Shown here piece after piece: positions 53,420 to 62,806 of a DNA stretch of 64,000 bases. A program made the translations under genes and the position numbers. Positions within the stretch are counted from its first letter, which is position 1. The number at the start of each line of letters is the position of its first letter. The stretch spans positions 1 to 64,000 of the forward strand of contig NZ_RXHQ01000006.1 of assembly GCF_004138105.1 (NCBI RefSeq). Direction: 5' to 3'. The stretch is from Xylanivirga thermophila. GTDB lineage: Bacteria > Bacillota > Clostridia > Caldicoprobacterales > Xylanivirgaceae. The notes beneath the pieces are model-generated. The model did not search any database. It saw nothing but the letters and a program-made list of their open reading frames with translations, and had not been told where the DNA came from.

Positions 53420-53428
53420 TGTCATAAT
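53400..53428 (+). promoter_or_regulatory. Probable promoter of the dcw cluster
   Basis: TTGAAA (53400-53405), a 17-bp spacer and CATAAT (53423-53428). It overlaps MraZ boxes 1-3, consistent with repression by occlusion. The resulting leader would be very short (about 17-20 bases). Confidence 0.5.
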
Positions 53429-53451
53429 AATATATAGGGGTGAGTTGGGAC

Positions 53452-53883
53452 ATGTTCATTGGGGAATACCAGCATACAATTGATGCAAAGGGCAGGATTA
53501 TAATGCCTTCTAAATTCAGGGAGCAACTTGGAGATACCTTTGTAGTTACCAAGGGCCTTGATAATTGTCTGTTTGTATATCCCAATGATGAATGGATGGA
53601 ACTTGAGAAAAAACTACGCACCTTACCCCTTACTAGCAAAGAAGCCCGTGCATTTACTAGATTTTTCTTTGCAGGGGCCACTGAATGTCAGCTGGACAAG
53701 CAGGGACGTATTCTTATCCCTGCCAATTTACGTAAACATGCTGCATTGGAGAAGGATGTAGTCATAATAGGCGTATCTTCACGTATAGAGATTTGGAGTA
53801 AGGATATGTGGGATGGCTATAATGAAGATGCAGATTTAGACCATGATGCAATAGTAGAGCACATGGCAGAGTTGGGTATTTAA
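53452..53883 (+). CDS. mraZ: Transcriptional regulator MraZ
   Basis: A 143-residue protein with two SpoVT-AbrB-like domains. The first opens [22 protein letters not shown] and the second contains [16 protein letters not shown] (DxxGR motif in each). MraZ forms a ring that binds repeat boxes before its own operon. ATG at 53452; a GTG 12 bases earlier forms part of the GGGGTGAG RBS. It heads the division and cell-wall (dcw) cluster. Confidence 0.96.
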   Translation: MFIGEYQHTIDAKGRIIMPSKFREQLGDTFVVTKGLDNCLFVYPNDEWMELEKKLRTLPLTSKEARAFTRFFFAGATECQLDKQGRILIPANLRKHAALEKDVVIIGVSSRIEIWSKDMWDGYNEDADLDHDAIVEHMAELGI

Positions 53884-53906
53884 TAAAGTACATTGGAGGA
53901 CTATAT

Positions 53907-54842
53907 ATGCAATTTAACCACACACCTGTCCTGTTGGATGAGGTACTTGAAATGTTAAAACCCCATCCAGGGGAGATCATGGTAGACGGTACGCTAGGCG
54001 GTGCTGGACATGCTATTGAGATAATAAAATCCGTTATTCCAGGGGGCAGGTTGATAGGTATAGATAGGGATACTAATGCACTTGAAGCAGCAGAGAAGAG
54101 GCTTAAAGATTTTGAAGGAAATTTTGTATTGCTACATGACAATTTTGTTCATATAAAGGATATATTATCTAGACTTGATATAAGTGGAATTGATGGAATG
54201 CTACTAGATTTGGGGGTATCATCCCATCAGCTAGATACGGCTGATAGGGGATTTACATATAAGGTGGACGTACCCCTTGATATGCGCATGGATCCGACCC
54301 AATCATTTAGTGCTTGGAATGTGGTAAATGAGTATTCTGTTAGGGAACTGACTAGGGTTATAAGGGAATATGGCGAGGAGAGATGGGCATCACGTATAGC
54401 TAAATTTATCGTAGATAGCAGACCGGTAGATACTACAGGGGAGTTAGTGGATATTATAAAAGCAGCTATACCCGCATCGGCAAGGCGAACTGGAGGGCAT
54501 CCTGCAAAGCGAACTTTCCAGGCTATACGCATAGAAGTCAACGATGAACTAGGTATATTAAAACAGGCCATCACAGATGCAGTAGATGTGCTAAATCCAG
54601 GCGGAAGGTTGTGCATTATTACATTCCATTCTTTGGAGGACAGGTTGGTAAAGCAGACTTTTAGAATGCTAAAGAATCCTTGTACCTGTTCGCCTCAAGC
54701 ACCCATATGTACCTGTGGTAAAAAACCTGTTGTAAATCTTATAAATAAAAAGCCAATAACATCTACACAGGAAGAATTAAATCTAAACCCTCGATCCCAT
54801 AGTGCAAAACTTAGAGGATGTCAAAAGCTGCATAAAATATAA
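53907..54842 (+). CDS. rsmH: 16S rRNA m4C1402 methyltransferase RsmH
   Basis: A 311-residue SAM-dependent enzyme (formerly MraW) that N4-methylates C1402 of 16S rRNA at the P site. Typical motifs are [11 protein letters not shown] at the start, [10 protein letters not shown] (SAM binding, about 30-40), [12 protein letters not shown] (about 98-109) and [13 protein letters not shown] (about 232). RBS TTGGAGG. It follows mraZ by 23 bases, as in most Firmicutes. Confidence 0.96.
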   Translation: MQFNHTPVLLDEVLEMLKPHPGEIMVDGTLGGAGHAIEIIKSVIPGGRLIGIDRDTNALEAAEKRLKDFEGNFVLLHDNFVHIKDILSRLDISGIDGMLLDLGVSSHQLDTADRGFTYKVDVPLDMRMDPTQSFSAWNVVNEYSVRELTRVIREYGEERWASRIAKFIVDSRPVDTTGELVDIIKAAIPASARRTGGHPAKRTFQAIRIEVNDELGILKQAITDAVDVLNPGGRLCIITFHSLEDRLVKQTFRMLKNPCTCSPQAPICTCGKKPVVNLINKKPITSTQEELNLNPRSHSAKLRGCQKLHKI

Positions 54843-54856
54843 GGAGGCTGAATAAA

Positions 54857-55333
54857 TTGTTAGTAGCGCAAGAACAGGAATATTTAGTAACTCAGGAAGA
54901 CTGGCAGGAGGTTGAACGTCAAACGCGGCAAAATACTCAGCCGAGGCCAAAAAAAAGGGCAAAACCGAAGAATAGGGTAAAACCTATCATAACCTTGCTT
55001 TTAGTATTTAGTATGGCATGCTTAGTAGTGGTGCGCTATGCAAAGATATCCGAAAATCACCAAAAAATACTGGAGATGGAGGCAAATCTTAAAAAAAGCT
55101 ATAGCGTTCAAGATGCACTAAAAGTAGAACTGGCCGAAGGCGGAGACCTAAACAATATTGAAAAAGTAGCCAAAGAAAATTTAGGTATGAATTATCCTGC
55201 AAAGGGTCAGATACAGATCGTTCAGCTTCCTGATAACAAGCAAGTTTCTAATAAAAATAGTGCAGGAAGTAATGCCAATCGGCAACATTCCATAAAAGAT
55301 GTATTTACAAGGATTATAAGTTTTTTAGACTAG
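54857..55333 (+). CDS. ftsL: Cell division protein FtsL-like
   Basis: A 158-residue bitopic protein with a basic cytosolic N-terminus (RPKKRAKPKNRVK, about 32-44), one TM helix (about 45-66) and an extracytoplasmic coiled coil (about 70-95) with the NIEKVAKENLGM segment typical of FtsL/DivIC proteins. It joins the divisome with DivIB/FtsQ and DivIC. The sequence is poorly conserved, so the name rests on topology and its place between rsmH and the PBP gene. TTG start with AAGGAGG about 9 bases upstream. Confidence 0.85.
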   Translation: MLVAQEQEYLVTQEDWQEVERQTRQNTQPRPKKRAKPKNRVKPIITLLLVFSMACLVVVRYAKISENHQKILEMEANLKKSYSVQDALKVELAEGGDLNNIEKVAKENLGMNYPAKGQIQIVQLPDNKQVSNKNSAGSNANRQHSIKDVFTRIISFLD

Positions 55334-55364
55334 CAACCCTTATATGGGAGAGGGGGAGTTGTGT

Positions 55365-57497
55365 TTGACAGCGCCAAAGGTTACCAATAAAAAGAGGTTA
55401 CTGTTTCTGCTTATGGGGGTAACCCTGATTTTTTTTATACTGATTGGACGTCTGGCTTACGTTCAACTGGTATGGGGTGTTGATCTGCAAAAGAAAGCAT
55501 TGAGTCAATGGACCAGAGAACTACCTGTTGCACCTAAACGGGGTATTATCTATGATAGAAATGGTAATGTGCTGGCCCAGAGTGCCAGTGCTGAAACGGT
55601 GGCCGCACGGCCCAATCAGATAAAAGATCCTAAAAAGGCAGCTCAAATGCTGGCACCAGTACTAGAAATGCCTGAAGAAGATATTTATAAGAAGATATCC
55701 GATAAGAAAAAGTCTGAAGTATGGATTAAAAGGCAAATATCTAAAGAGATGGCTAATAAAGTTCGAGAACTGGATATAAAGGGAATAGTATTTACTGAGG
55801 AGAGCAAGCGCTATTATCCAAATAAAAATCTCGCATCACATATAATCGGATTTACTGGAGTTGATGGTGAAGGTCAGGAAGGTATAGAGCTGTTTTATGA
55901 TAAGCAGCTTAAGGGATTTCAAGGTAAGATTGTGACAGAAACAGATGTAAGGGGGCGGACTTTGCCCTATAATGTAAGCAGATATATACCGCCTGAGAAT
56001 GGTTGGAACTTGGTTTTAACCATAGATCAGACCATACAACATTTTGCTGAAAAGGCAGTAGCTGATGCCATGGAGCACTATAAAGCAAAAAAAGTGTATT
56101 GTATTATAATGGAGCCAAATACAGGTGAGATTTTGGCAATAGCCAATCGTCCTGATTTTGATCCAAATGATCCACCAAGAAACTTGGATTTTAATGAAAT
56201 GCAAAAATATATAAAGAATATCTCTGTAAAGGATAATTTAGATCCTGGTTCTACATTTAAGATTTTAACTGCTGCATCAGGCCTTCAGGATGGTGTAGTA
56301 AGCCTTGATAGTACATTTGACTGTCCTGGGTATAAGATGGTGGATGGGCAGAGGATAAAGTGCTGGAAGGCGGGAGGTCATGGGCATGAGGATTTCAAAA
56401 AGGCAGTTCAAAACTCGTGTAACCCTGTTTTTATGGAGATTGCACTTAGATTGGGAACGGATAAGTTCTATAAATACATGGATGCCTTTGGACTAGGACA
56501 AAAAACGGGTATAGACATTTTAGGCGAGGAACAAGGGGTTGTAATGAACAAAAGCAGGGTGAAAAATGTAGATCTTGCACGTATGGGGTTTGGTCAGGCA
56601 ATAGCGGTTACACCAATACAGCTTGTAAATGCTGTCTCTGCAGTTATAAATGGCGGCAATCTAATGGAACCCCATTTAGCCAAGGAATTTAAAGATGAAG
56701 AGGGAAATGTAATAGAGGAAATAAAGCCTAAAAAGGTAAGACAGGTAATTTCAGCTGAAAATTCTAGAATAATGTGTGATATATTGGAGAGTGTTGTATC
56801 GGAAGGCGGCGGCAAAAACGCATATATACCAGGGTATAGGATAGGTGGCAAGACAGGAACTGCCCAGAAGTATGGGGAAAATGGGAAGATAATGCAAGGT
56901 AAGCATATATCATCTTTTATAGGATTTGCACCTGCTGAGGCGCCACAGGTAGTAGTACTTTTTATGGTGGATGAGCCACAGACACCGGTTGATTTTGGAA
57001 GTGTAGTTGCAGCACCATATGTAAAGATGATATTGGAGGATACATTAAAATACCTAGAAGTAGAACCTATCTTTGATGAAGATACAGAGGAATATAGACA
57101 AATGGTAGAAGTACCAAATGTTATAGGATTGCCGCTAACTGAGGCTGCAAAACAGCTAAAGGATGCTAAACTTAACTATATTGGTGAGGAGACAGGTACT
57201 ATCGTAGAAGACCAAATGCCAAAGCCGGGAGCAGAGGTAATGGTAGATACTACAGTGCTTTTATATATGAAAAGGGAAAATGCCCAAAATGCTGAACAGG
57301 GCGGGAGTGGGCGTGCAATAGTACCAGATCTAGCAGGAAAGTCCATAAGGGAGGCCAATCAGTTATTATCATCCGTAGGGCTTAAGATGACCATACAGGG
57401 AAGCGGTATTGCAGTATCGCAGCAGCCAGAGGCGGGAGAAGAGGTTGATAAAGGGAGCACTGTTACGGTAAAATTTGACGCTCCTGAGGAAGAATAG
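55365..57497 (+). CDS. Class B penicillin-binding protein with PASTA domains (FtsI/SpoVD type)
   Basis: A 710-residue septal or sporulation transpeptidase. One TM anchor (about 12-33), a PBP dimer domain (about 50-210), and a transpeptidase domain with active-site Ser296 (STFK), SCN (about 355) and KTGT (about 500), followed by two PASTA domains (about 578-640 and 650-708). The TTG start at 55365 follows GGGGGAG; an ATG at 55344 lies before the RBS. Bacillus has both pbpB and spoVD here; only one is present in this cluster, so which role it plays (division, spore cortex or both) is open. Confidence 0.93.
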   Translation: MTAPKVTNKKRLLFLLMGVTLIFFILIGRLAYVQLVWGVDLQKKALSQWTRELPVAPKRGIIYDRNGNVLAQSASAETVAARPNQIKDPKKAAQMLAPVLEMPEEDIYKKISDKKKSEVWIKRQISKEMANKVRELDIKGIVFTEESKRYYPNKNLASHIIGFTGVDGEGQEGIELFYDKQLKGFQGKIVTETDVRGRTLPYNVSRYIPPENGWNLVLTIDQTIQHFAEKAVADAMEHYKAKKVYCIIMEPNTGEILAIANRPDFDPNDPPRNLDFNEMQKYIKNISVKDNLDPGSTFKILTAASGLQDGVVSLDSTFDCPGYKMVDGQRIKCWKAGGHGHEDFKKAVQNSCNPVFMEIALRLGTDKFYKYMDAFGLGQKTGIDILGEEQGVVMNKSRVKNVDLARMGFGQAIAVTPIQLVNAVSAVINGGNLMEPHLAKEFKDEEGNVIEEIKPKKVRQVISAENSRIMCDILESVVSEGGGKNAYIPGYRIGGKTGTAQKYGENGKIMQGKHISSFIGFAPAEAPQVVVLFMVDEPQTPVDFGSVVAAPYVKMILEDTLKYLEVEPIFDEDTEEYRQMVEVPNVIGLPLTEAAKQLKDAKLNYIGEETGTIVEDQMPKPGAEVMVDTTVLLYMKRENAQNAEQGGSGRAIVPDLAGKSIREANQLLSSVGLKMTIQGSGIAVSQQPEAGEEVDKGSTVTVKFDAPEEE

Positions 57498-57586
57498 CCA
57501 TATATTAGCATGGATTTCCATAAAGTGAGTATACTATAGATAATTCAAAAGATAATTCAAATTATTCCTATAATGGAGGAGCAACG

Positions 57587-59041
57587 ATGAAACTTAATGA
57601 TATATTGAGGGAAGTACCATATATTAAGGCAGATGGAGATTTAAATATAGATATACAGGGTTTACATTATGATTCACGAAAGGTTACCCCTAATTCAGTT
57701 TTCTTTTGCATAGAAGGCTTTAAAGTTGATGGGCATGAGTTTGCCGGCTCTGCTGTATCTAAGGGGGCAAGTGTAGTTGTGTTGAGAAGGGATATACCCC
57801 TTCCATATGATGTCACTAAGGTGTTTGTAGAGGATGTAAGGCATAGTATGGCCCTTTTTGCCTCGGCTTTTTATGGTCATCCTAGCGATGAATTGACTTT
57901 AATAGGTGTAACTGGTACTAATGGTAAGACTACAATTACATACATGATAAAATCCATACTTGAGAAAAGCGGTGAAGCAGTTGGCGTCATAGGTACTATT
58001 ACAAATATGATAGGAAAAGATGTATTGCCATCGGAGCATACTACGCCTGAGTCTGTGGATCTACAGGCACTACTAAAGGAGATGGAAAATCGCGGTGTAG
58101 GTAAAGTGGCTATGGAAGTATCATCCCACTCCCTTAGTCTTGACAGGGTTATAGGATGCAATTTTGATGTGGGGATCTTTACTAATTTAACACAGGATCA
58201 TCTGGACTTTCATGGTACGCTGGAGAATTATTTAAAGGCAAAGGCTAAACTATTTGATCTAAGCAAAACAGGTGTTATCAATATAGATGATAAAAGTGGA
58301 CAGATAATACTCGAGGGCATAAAAGGGAAAAGTATCACCTATGGCATAGATAATCATGCCGATGTCATGGCTGAAAATATTAATATTACAGCTAAAGGTT
58401 CGGAATTTGACCTATGTATATTGAACAAGGATAAGGTACATATATCCCTTAATATACCAGGAGATTTTAGCGTATATAATGCACTAGCATCTGCTGCTGC
58501 CTGCCATGCAGTTGGCGTACCCACACAGGATATAAAGGATGGATTGGAAAATTTACAAGGTGTGCCTGGTAGATTTGAGCTATTAAATATCAATACACCA
58601 TATTCCGTTATTGTGGATTATGCCCATACACCAGATGGTCTGAAGAATATATTAGAGACTGCCAGGAATATAACAGAGGGGAGACTCATTACTCTGTTTG
58701 GCTGTGGAGGCGATAGGGACGCAAAGAAGCGACCAATCATGGGAGAGATGGCAGGTAAATTTTCAGATCTGTGCATAGTGACATCTGACAATCCTAGGAC
58801 AGAGGAGCCTATGGCTATTATTAAGGACATACTGCCTGGTATAGATAGGACAGGTTGTCCATATGTTGTCATTGAAAACAGGCGGGAGGCAATATCCTAT
58901 GCCCTTAAACATGCTCAGCCGGGAGATGTTGTAATATTGGCAGGGAAGGGACATGAAACATATCAGATTTTAAAAGATCGTACCATACACTTCGATGAAA
59001 AGGAGATAGTATCTGAGCTGTTAGGGAGGGATACTGAATGA
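57587..59041 (+). CDS. murE: UDP-MurNAc-tripeptide synthetase MurE
   Basis: A 484-residue Mur ligase adding the third amino acid to the wall precursor. ATP-binding GVTGTNGKTT (about 106-115), the conserved HTTPE motif and the meso-DAP-type selectivity motif SDNPR (about 400) rather than the Lys-type D(D/N)P(N/A). So the wall should contain meso-diaminopimelate. RBS TGGAGGAG. It overlaps murF by 4 bases. Confidence 0.96.
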   Translation: MKLNDILREVPYIKADGDLNIDIQGLHYDSRKVTPNSVFFCIEGFKVDGHEFAGSAVSKGASVVVLRRDIPLPYDVTKVFVEDVRHSMALFASAFYGHPSDELTLIGVTGTNGKTTITYMIKSILEKSGEAVGVIGTITNMIGKDVLPSEHTTPESVDLQALLKEMENRGVGKVAMEVSSHSLSLDRVIGCNFDVGIFTNLTQDHLDFHGTLENYLKAKAKLFDLSKTGVINIDDKSGQIILEGIKGKSITYGIDNHADVMAENINITAKGSEFDLCILNKDKVHISLNIPGDFSVYNALASAAACHAVGVPTQDIKDGLENLQGVPGRFELLNINTPYSVIVDYAHTPDGLKNILETARNITEGRLITLFGCGGDRDAKKRPIMGEMAGKFSDLCIVTSDNPRTEEPMAIIKDILPGIDRTGCPYVVIENRREAISYALKHAQPGDVVILAGKGHETYQILKDRTIHFDEKEIVSELLGRDTE

Positions 59042-60423
59042 TGCCACTAAGCATAGGAGATATAGTAGGAGCAGTAGGCGGGAGACTGGTTCAGGGTAAT
59101 CCCGAAAATACTATAAATGGCGTTAGCATTGATAGTAGAAATATAGAAAAGGGAAATCTTTTTATCCCCATTGTAGGAGAGAGATTTGATGGGCATGATT
59201 TTTTAGATCAGGCTGTAGATAAGGGTGCTGGAGCTATATTGACAGCACAGGATGTATCAATGCCCACCTCCATATCTGTCATAAGAGTAAGGGATACTAG
59301 AGAGGCATTGTGGAAATTAGCGGCATATTATAGAAGCCTATTTGATATACCCATCATCTCCATAACGGGTAGCAATGGAAAAACGACGACTAAGGATATG
59401 ATATATGCTGTTTTAAGTAGTAAATATAAAGTGCTTAAAACACAGGGGAATTTTAATAATGATATAGGTATGCCACTTACCATCTTCAATCTGGATAACA
59501 GCTATCAAATGGCAGTGTTGGAGATGGGGATGAGTGGTTTTGGGGAAATAGATAGACTAGCACGTATTGCAAGACCAAAAGTAGGGGTAATAACAAATAT
59601 AGGATTATCTCATATTGAAAAGCTTGGCAGTCAGGAGAATATACTTAAGGCAAAGATGGAAATTTTAAACTACTTCGAAGATGATTGTATCGCCATATTA
59701 AATGGGGATGATAGATTGCTTTTGAGTATAAAAAAAGAAAAATTACCATTTAGATTAGAATATGTGGGCACAACCCCCAATGCAGATATAGTTGCCGAGA
59801 ATATAGTAATAAAAGGTGAAGAAGGTATAGCATATGATATGCATATGGGAGATACATCATATAATATAAGTCTTAAGGTACCAGGGGTACATAATGTATA
59901 TAATAGTCTCATGGCTATTGCAACGGGGCTTATTTTTGATGTACCAATGTCCCTTATACAAGAGGCGTTGGAGAATTTTGAAACGGGAGATATGCGCCTT
60001 AATGTATTTAATACACAGGATGGTATAAAGGTTATTGACGATGTATATAATGCCAGTCCTGCTTCTATGAAGGCAGCAATCGATATTTTACATGACTTTA
60101 AAGGACAAAGGAAAATAGCTATTTTAGGTGATATGCTGGAGATGGGTGAATATGCTCAAGGAGGGCATAGGGAAGTGGGAAAATATCTGGCTGAAAAAGG
60201 TATAGATATTCTTATTACCAAGGGAGATCTTAGTGAGTTTATAGGTAGGCAGGCAAAAGATGATGGAATGTCAGAGCAATACATACACCATTTAAAATGT
60301 AATAAAGATGTAATAAACTTATTACGCACGCTGGTAAAAGAAGGGGATACTATATTAGTGAAGGGTTCTCGTGGTATGAAGATGGAAGAGATTGTGCAAT
60401 ATTTTAGCAAGGGGAGGCAGTAA
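59038..60423 (+). CDS. murF: UDP-MurNAc-tripeptide:D-Ala-D-Ala ligase MurF
   Basis: A 461-residue Mur ligase that joins D-Ala-D-Ala to complete the pentapeptide precursor. ATP loop ISITGSNGKTTTK (about 109-121), then LEMGMSGFGEIDRL and DVYNASPASMKAAI typical of MurF. The start ATGATG overlaps the murE stop; either ATG could be used. The RBS GGGAGGG lies within the end of murE. Confidence 0.96.
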   Translation: MMPLSIGDIVGAVGGRLVQGNPENTINGVSIDSRNIEKGNLFIPIVGERFDGHDFLDQAVDKGAGAILTAQDVSMPTSISVIRVRDTREALWKLAAYYRSLFDIPIISITGSNGKTTTKDMIYAVLSSKYKVLKTQGNFNNDIGMPLTIFNLDNSYQMAVLEMGMSGFGEIDRLARIARPKVGVITNIGLSHIEKLGSQENILKAKMEILNYFEDDCIAILNGDDRLLLSIKKEKLPFRLEYVGTTPNADIVAENIVIKGEEGIAYDMHMGDTSYNISLKVPGVHNVYNSLMAIATGLIFDVPMSLIQEALENFETGDMRLNVFNTQDGIKVIDDVYNASPASMKAAIDILHDFKGQRKIAILGDMLEMGEYAQGGHREVGKYLAEKGIDILITKGDLSEFIGRQAKDDGMSEQYIHHLKCNKDVINLLRTLVKEGDTILVKGSRGMKMEEIVQYFSKGRQ

Positions 60424-60424
60424 A

Positions 60425-61420
60425 ATGCAGCAAATTATATATGCAATAATCCTGGCTTTTGCACTCACGCTAGTATTTGGAGTGCCAATAATTCCTGCTC
60501 TTAGAAGGCTCAAAGTGGGACAGCATGTAAGGGGAGAAGGGCCTAAGACTCACTACAAAAAAGAAGGTACTCCTACAATGGGAGGCATTATATTTTTAAT
60601 ACCACTGGCATTGTCTTCTTTGATTTTGGCAAGGCATAGTTTAGACTATATAGTGGTAGCAGTGGTTGTAACATTGGCCTTTGGCCTTATAGGATTTCTA
60701 GATGATTATATAAAGATAGTAAAAAAACGTTCGCTTGGGCTTAAAGCCTATCAAAAGATAATAGCCCAAATAGGTGTTGCCGTTATATTTGCATTATATG
60801 CATATAATAACCCAAATGTGGGTAGTAAAATTTATATACCCTTTAGCCAAAATGAATGGGATCTTGGGGTATGGTATGTACCTTTTATTGTATTTGTAAT
60901 AATAGGTACGGTGAATAGCACTAACTTAACTGATGGATTGGATGGATTGGCAGCAGGAGTTACCTTAGTAGTATCCTCTGCTTTTAGCATAATAGCGTAT
61001 TTTGCTGGCTCTAAGGCGATGGATGAGGGATTGGCGTATTTGGGAGCAAATTATCAAAATCTCGCAGTGTTTGCAGGTGCCCTTTTAGGGGCCTGTATGG
61101 GTTTTTTGAAGTATAATGCATACCCTGCTCAGGTTTTTATGGGGGATACAGGGTCCATAGGTATAGGAGGTGCCATAGTAGCGCTGGCAGTACTGCTTAA
61201 AATTCCCCTATTTTTACCCATATTAGGTGGGGTATATATGATAGAGGCCATATCGGTGATAATTCAAGTGGTATCGTTTAAAAAGACCGGTAAAAGGGTA
61301 TTTAAGATGGCCCCTCTTCACCATCATTTTGAGCTTAAAGGTATACATGAAACAAAGGTAGTTACAATGTTCATAATGGCAGCCATAGTTTTATGCCTAG
61401 TAGGATTGCTAGCGGTATAG
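60425..61420 (+). CDS. mraY: Phospho-MurNAc-pentapeptide transferase MraY
   Basis: A 331-residue, 10-TM enzyme that transfers the precursor to undecaprenyl phosphate, forming lipid I. Conserved segments are GPKTHYKKEGTPTMGG (about 37-52), FLDDYIKI (Asp pair, about 95-102), NSTNLTDGLDGLA (about 160-172) and APLHHHFELKG (about 294-304), all placed as in other MraY proteins. It starts 2 bases after the murF stop behind GGGGAGG; an in-frame ATG within murF at 60392 is rejected. Confidence 0.97.
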   Translation: MQQIIYAIILAFALTLVFGVPIIPALRRLKVGQHVRGEGPKTHYKKEGTPTMGGIIFLIPLALSSLILARHSLDYIVVAVVVTLAFGLIGFLDDYIKIVKKRSLGLKAYQKIIAQIGVAVIFALYAYNNPNVGSKIYIPFSQNEWDLGVWYVPFIVFVIIGTVNSTNLTDGLDGLAAGVTLVVSSAFSIIAYFAGSKAMDEGLAYLGANYQNLAVFAGALLGACMGFLKYNAYPAQVFMGDTGSIGIGGAIVALAVLLKIPLFLPILGGVYMIEAISVIIQVVSFKKTGKRVFKMAPLHHHFELKGIHETKVVTMFIMAAIVLCLVGLLAV

Positions 61421-61431
61421 GAGGAATGTAG

Positions 61432-62802
61432 TTGAAGGGATTAAATGATATAAAGGACAAAAAAGTTTTGGTAGTAGGTATGGCACGAAGTGGAGTATCA
61501 GCAGCTAGGGTACTTAAAGGACTTGGTTGCCGTGTCATTGCCAATGATATAAAAAAAACTGATGAATTAAGGGATGTAGAGCAGGAGCTGGGTCCATTGG
61601 GGATAGAGCTGTACTTTGGAGTACAACCTGATGATATTGTAGAACAGATGGATATGGTGGTTATAAGTCCAGGTGTACCCATATACACCCCTTTCGTTCA
61701 AAAAGCAAAGGAAAATGGTATAGAGGTCATAAGCGAGGTGGAATTGGCGTATAGATTGTGTAGTGCGCCGATAGTTGCAATTACCGGCACCAACGGAAAG
61801 ACTACTACCACCTCCCTGATTGGTGAAATATTAAAAAATGCCCATATGAATACATATATAGTGGGCAATATTGGCAAACCATTTGTGGCCCAGACTAAAA
61901 ATATACAAGATGGGGACGTTGTAGTTGCTGAAATAAGTAGCTTTCAACTGGAAGGTATAAAATATTTTAAACCTAAAATTTCAGTTATATTAAATATTAC
62001 ACCTGATCATCTGAATAGGCATAAAACAATGGAAAACTACATAAATACAAAGGCGAAGATATTTAAAAATGCCAATGAAAATGACTATGTAGTGCTAAAT
62101 AGTGACAACTCCCTATCAGCTAGTTTAGATGACAGAACAAAGGGTAAGGTATTATTTTTTAGCAGTAGTAAGGTATTAGATAGGGGGGCTTGGGTACAAG
62201 ATGGTATGGTAATAGTAGATGTGGGAAATGGTAAAAAAACTGTATGCCATGTGGACGATATATTCATTCCTGGTAGGCATAATCTAGAAAATGCACTGGC
62301 TGCTGTCTTAGTTACCAGTATACTAGGAGTTGATACTAAAACTATCAAAAGTACCTTGAAGAGTTTTAAGGGAGTGGAACATAGGATAGAATTTGTCGAT
62401 GATATAGAAGAAATAAAATTCTATAATGATTCCAAGGGAACCAATCCTGATGCCTCTATAAAGGCTATACAAGCTATGAAGGGGCCTACCGTCCTCATAG
62501 CAGGAGGAATGGATAAGGGTTTGGATTTTTCGGATTTTATTGATGCATTCGATGATATCATAACTGATATGGTGGTATTGGGAGAAACAAAGGATAAACT
62601 TATCCAATCAGCATCCGATAAGGGTTTTCACAATGTATACAAAGTGGAAACTTTAGAACAGGCCGTTTTAAAAGCTTACGATCTGGCAGTGCCAGGGGGC
62701 AATGTACTATTATCTCCCGCCTGTGCCAGCTGGGATATGTTCAAGGATTATGAGGAGAGGGGTAGGATATTCAAAGCGGCCGTAAAAGCGTTGAGGAGGT
62801 AG
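61432..62802 (+). CDS. murD: UDP-MurNAc-L-Ala:D-Glu ligase MurD
   Basis: A 456-residue Mur ligase adding D-Glu. The N-terminal Rossmann-like UDP-binding domain opens KVLVVGMARSGVSAARVL; the central domain has ITGTNGKTTT (about 116-125); and the C-terminal domain has the metal/ligand stretches FYNDSKGTNPDAS (about 330) and LLSPACASWDMF (about 425). TTG start behind AGGAGG, 12 bases after mraY. Confidence 0.96.
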   Translation: MKGLNDIKDKKVLVVGMARSGVSAARVLKGLGCRVIANDIKKTDELRDVEQELGPLGIELYFGVQPDDIVEQMDMVVISPGVPIYTPFVQKAKENGIEVISEVELAYRLCSAPIVAITGTNGKTTTTSLIGEILKNAHMNTYIVGNIGKPFVAQTKNIQDGDVVVAEISSFQLEGIKYFKPKISVILNITPDHLNRHKTMENYINTKAKIFKNANENDYVVLNSDNSLSASLDDRTKGKVLFFSSSKVLDRGAWVQDGMVIVDVGNGKKTVCHVDDIFIPGRHNLENALAAVLVTSILGVDTKTIKSTLKSFKGVEHRIEFVDDIEEIKFYNDSKGTNPDASIKAIQAMKGPTVLIAGGMDKGLDFSDFIDAFDDIITDMVVLGETKDKLIQSASDKGFHNVYKVETLEQAVLKAYDLAVPGGNVLLSPACASWDMFKDYEERGRIFKAAVKALRR

Positions 62803-62806
62803 TTGG

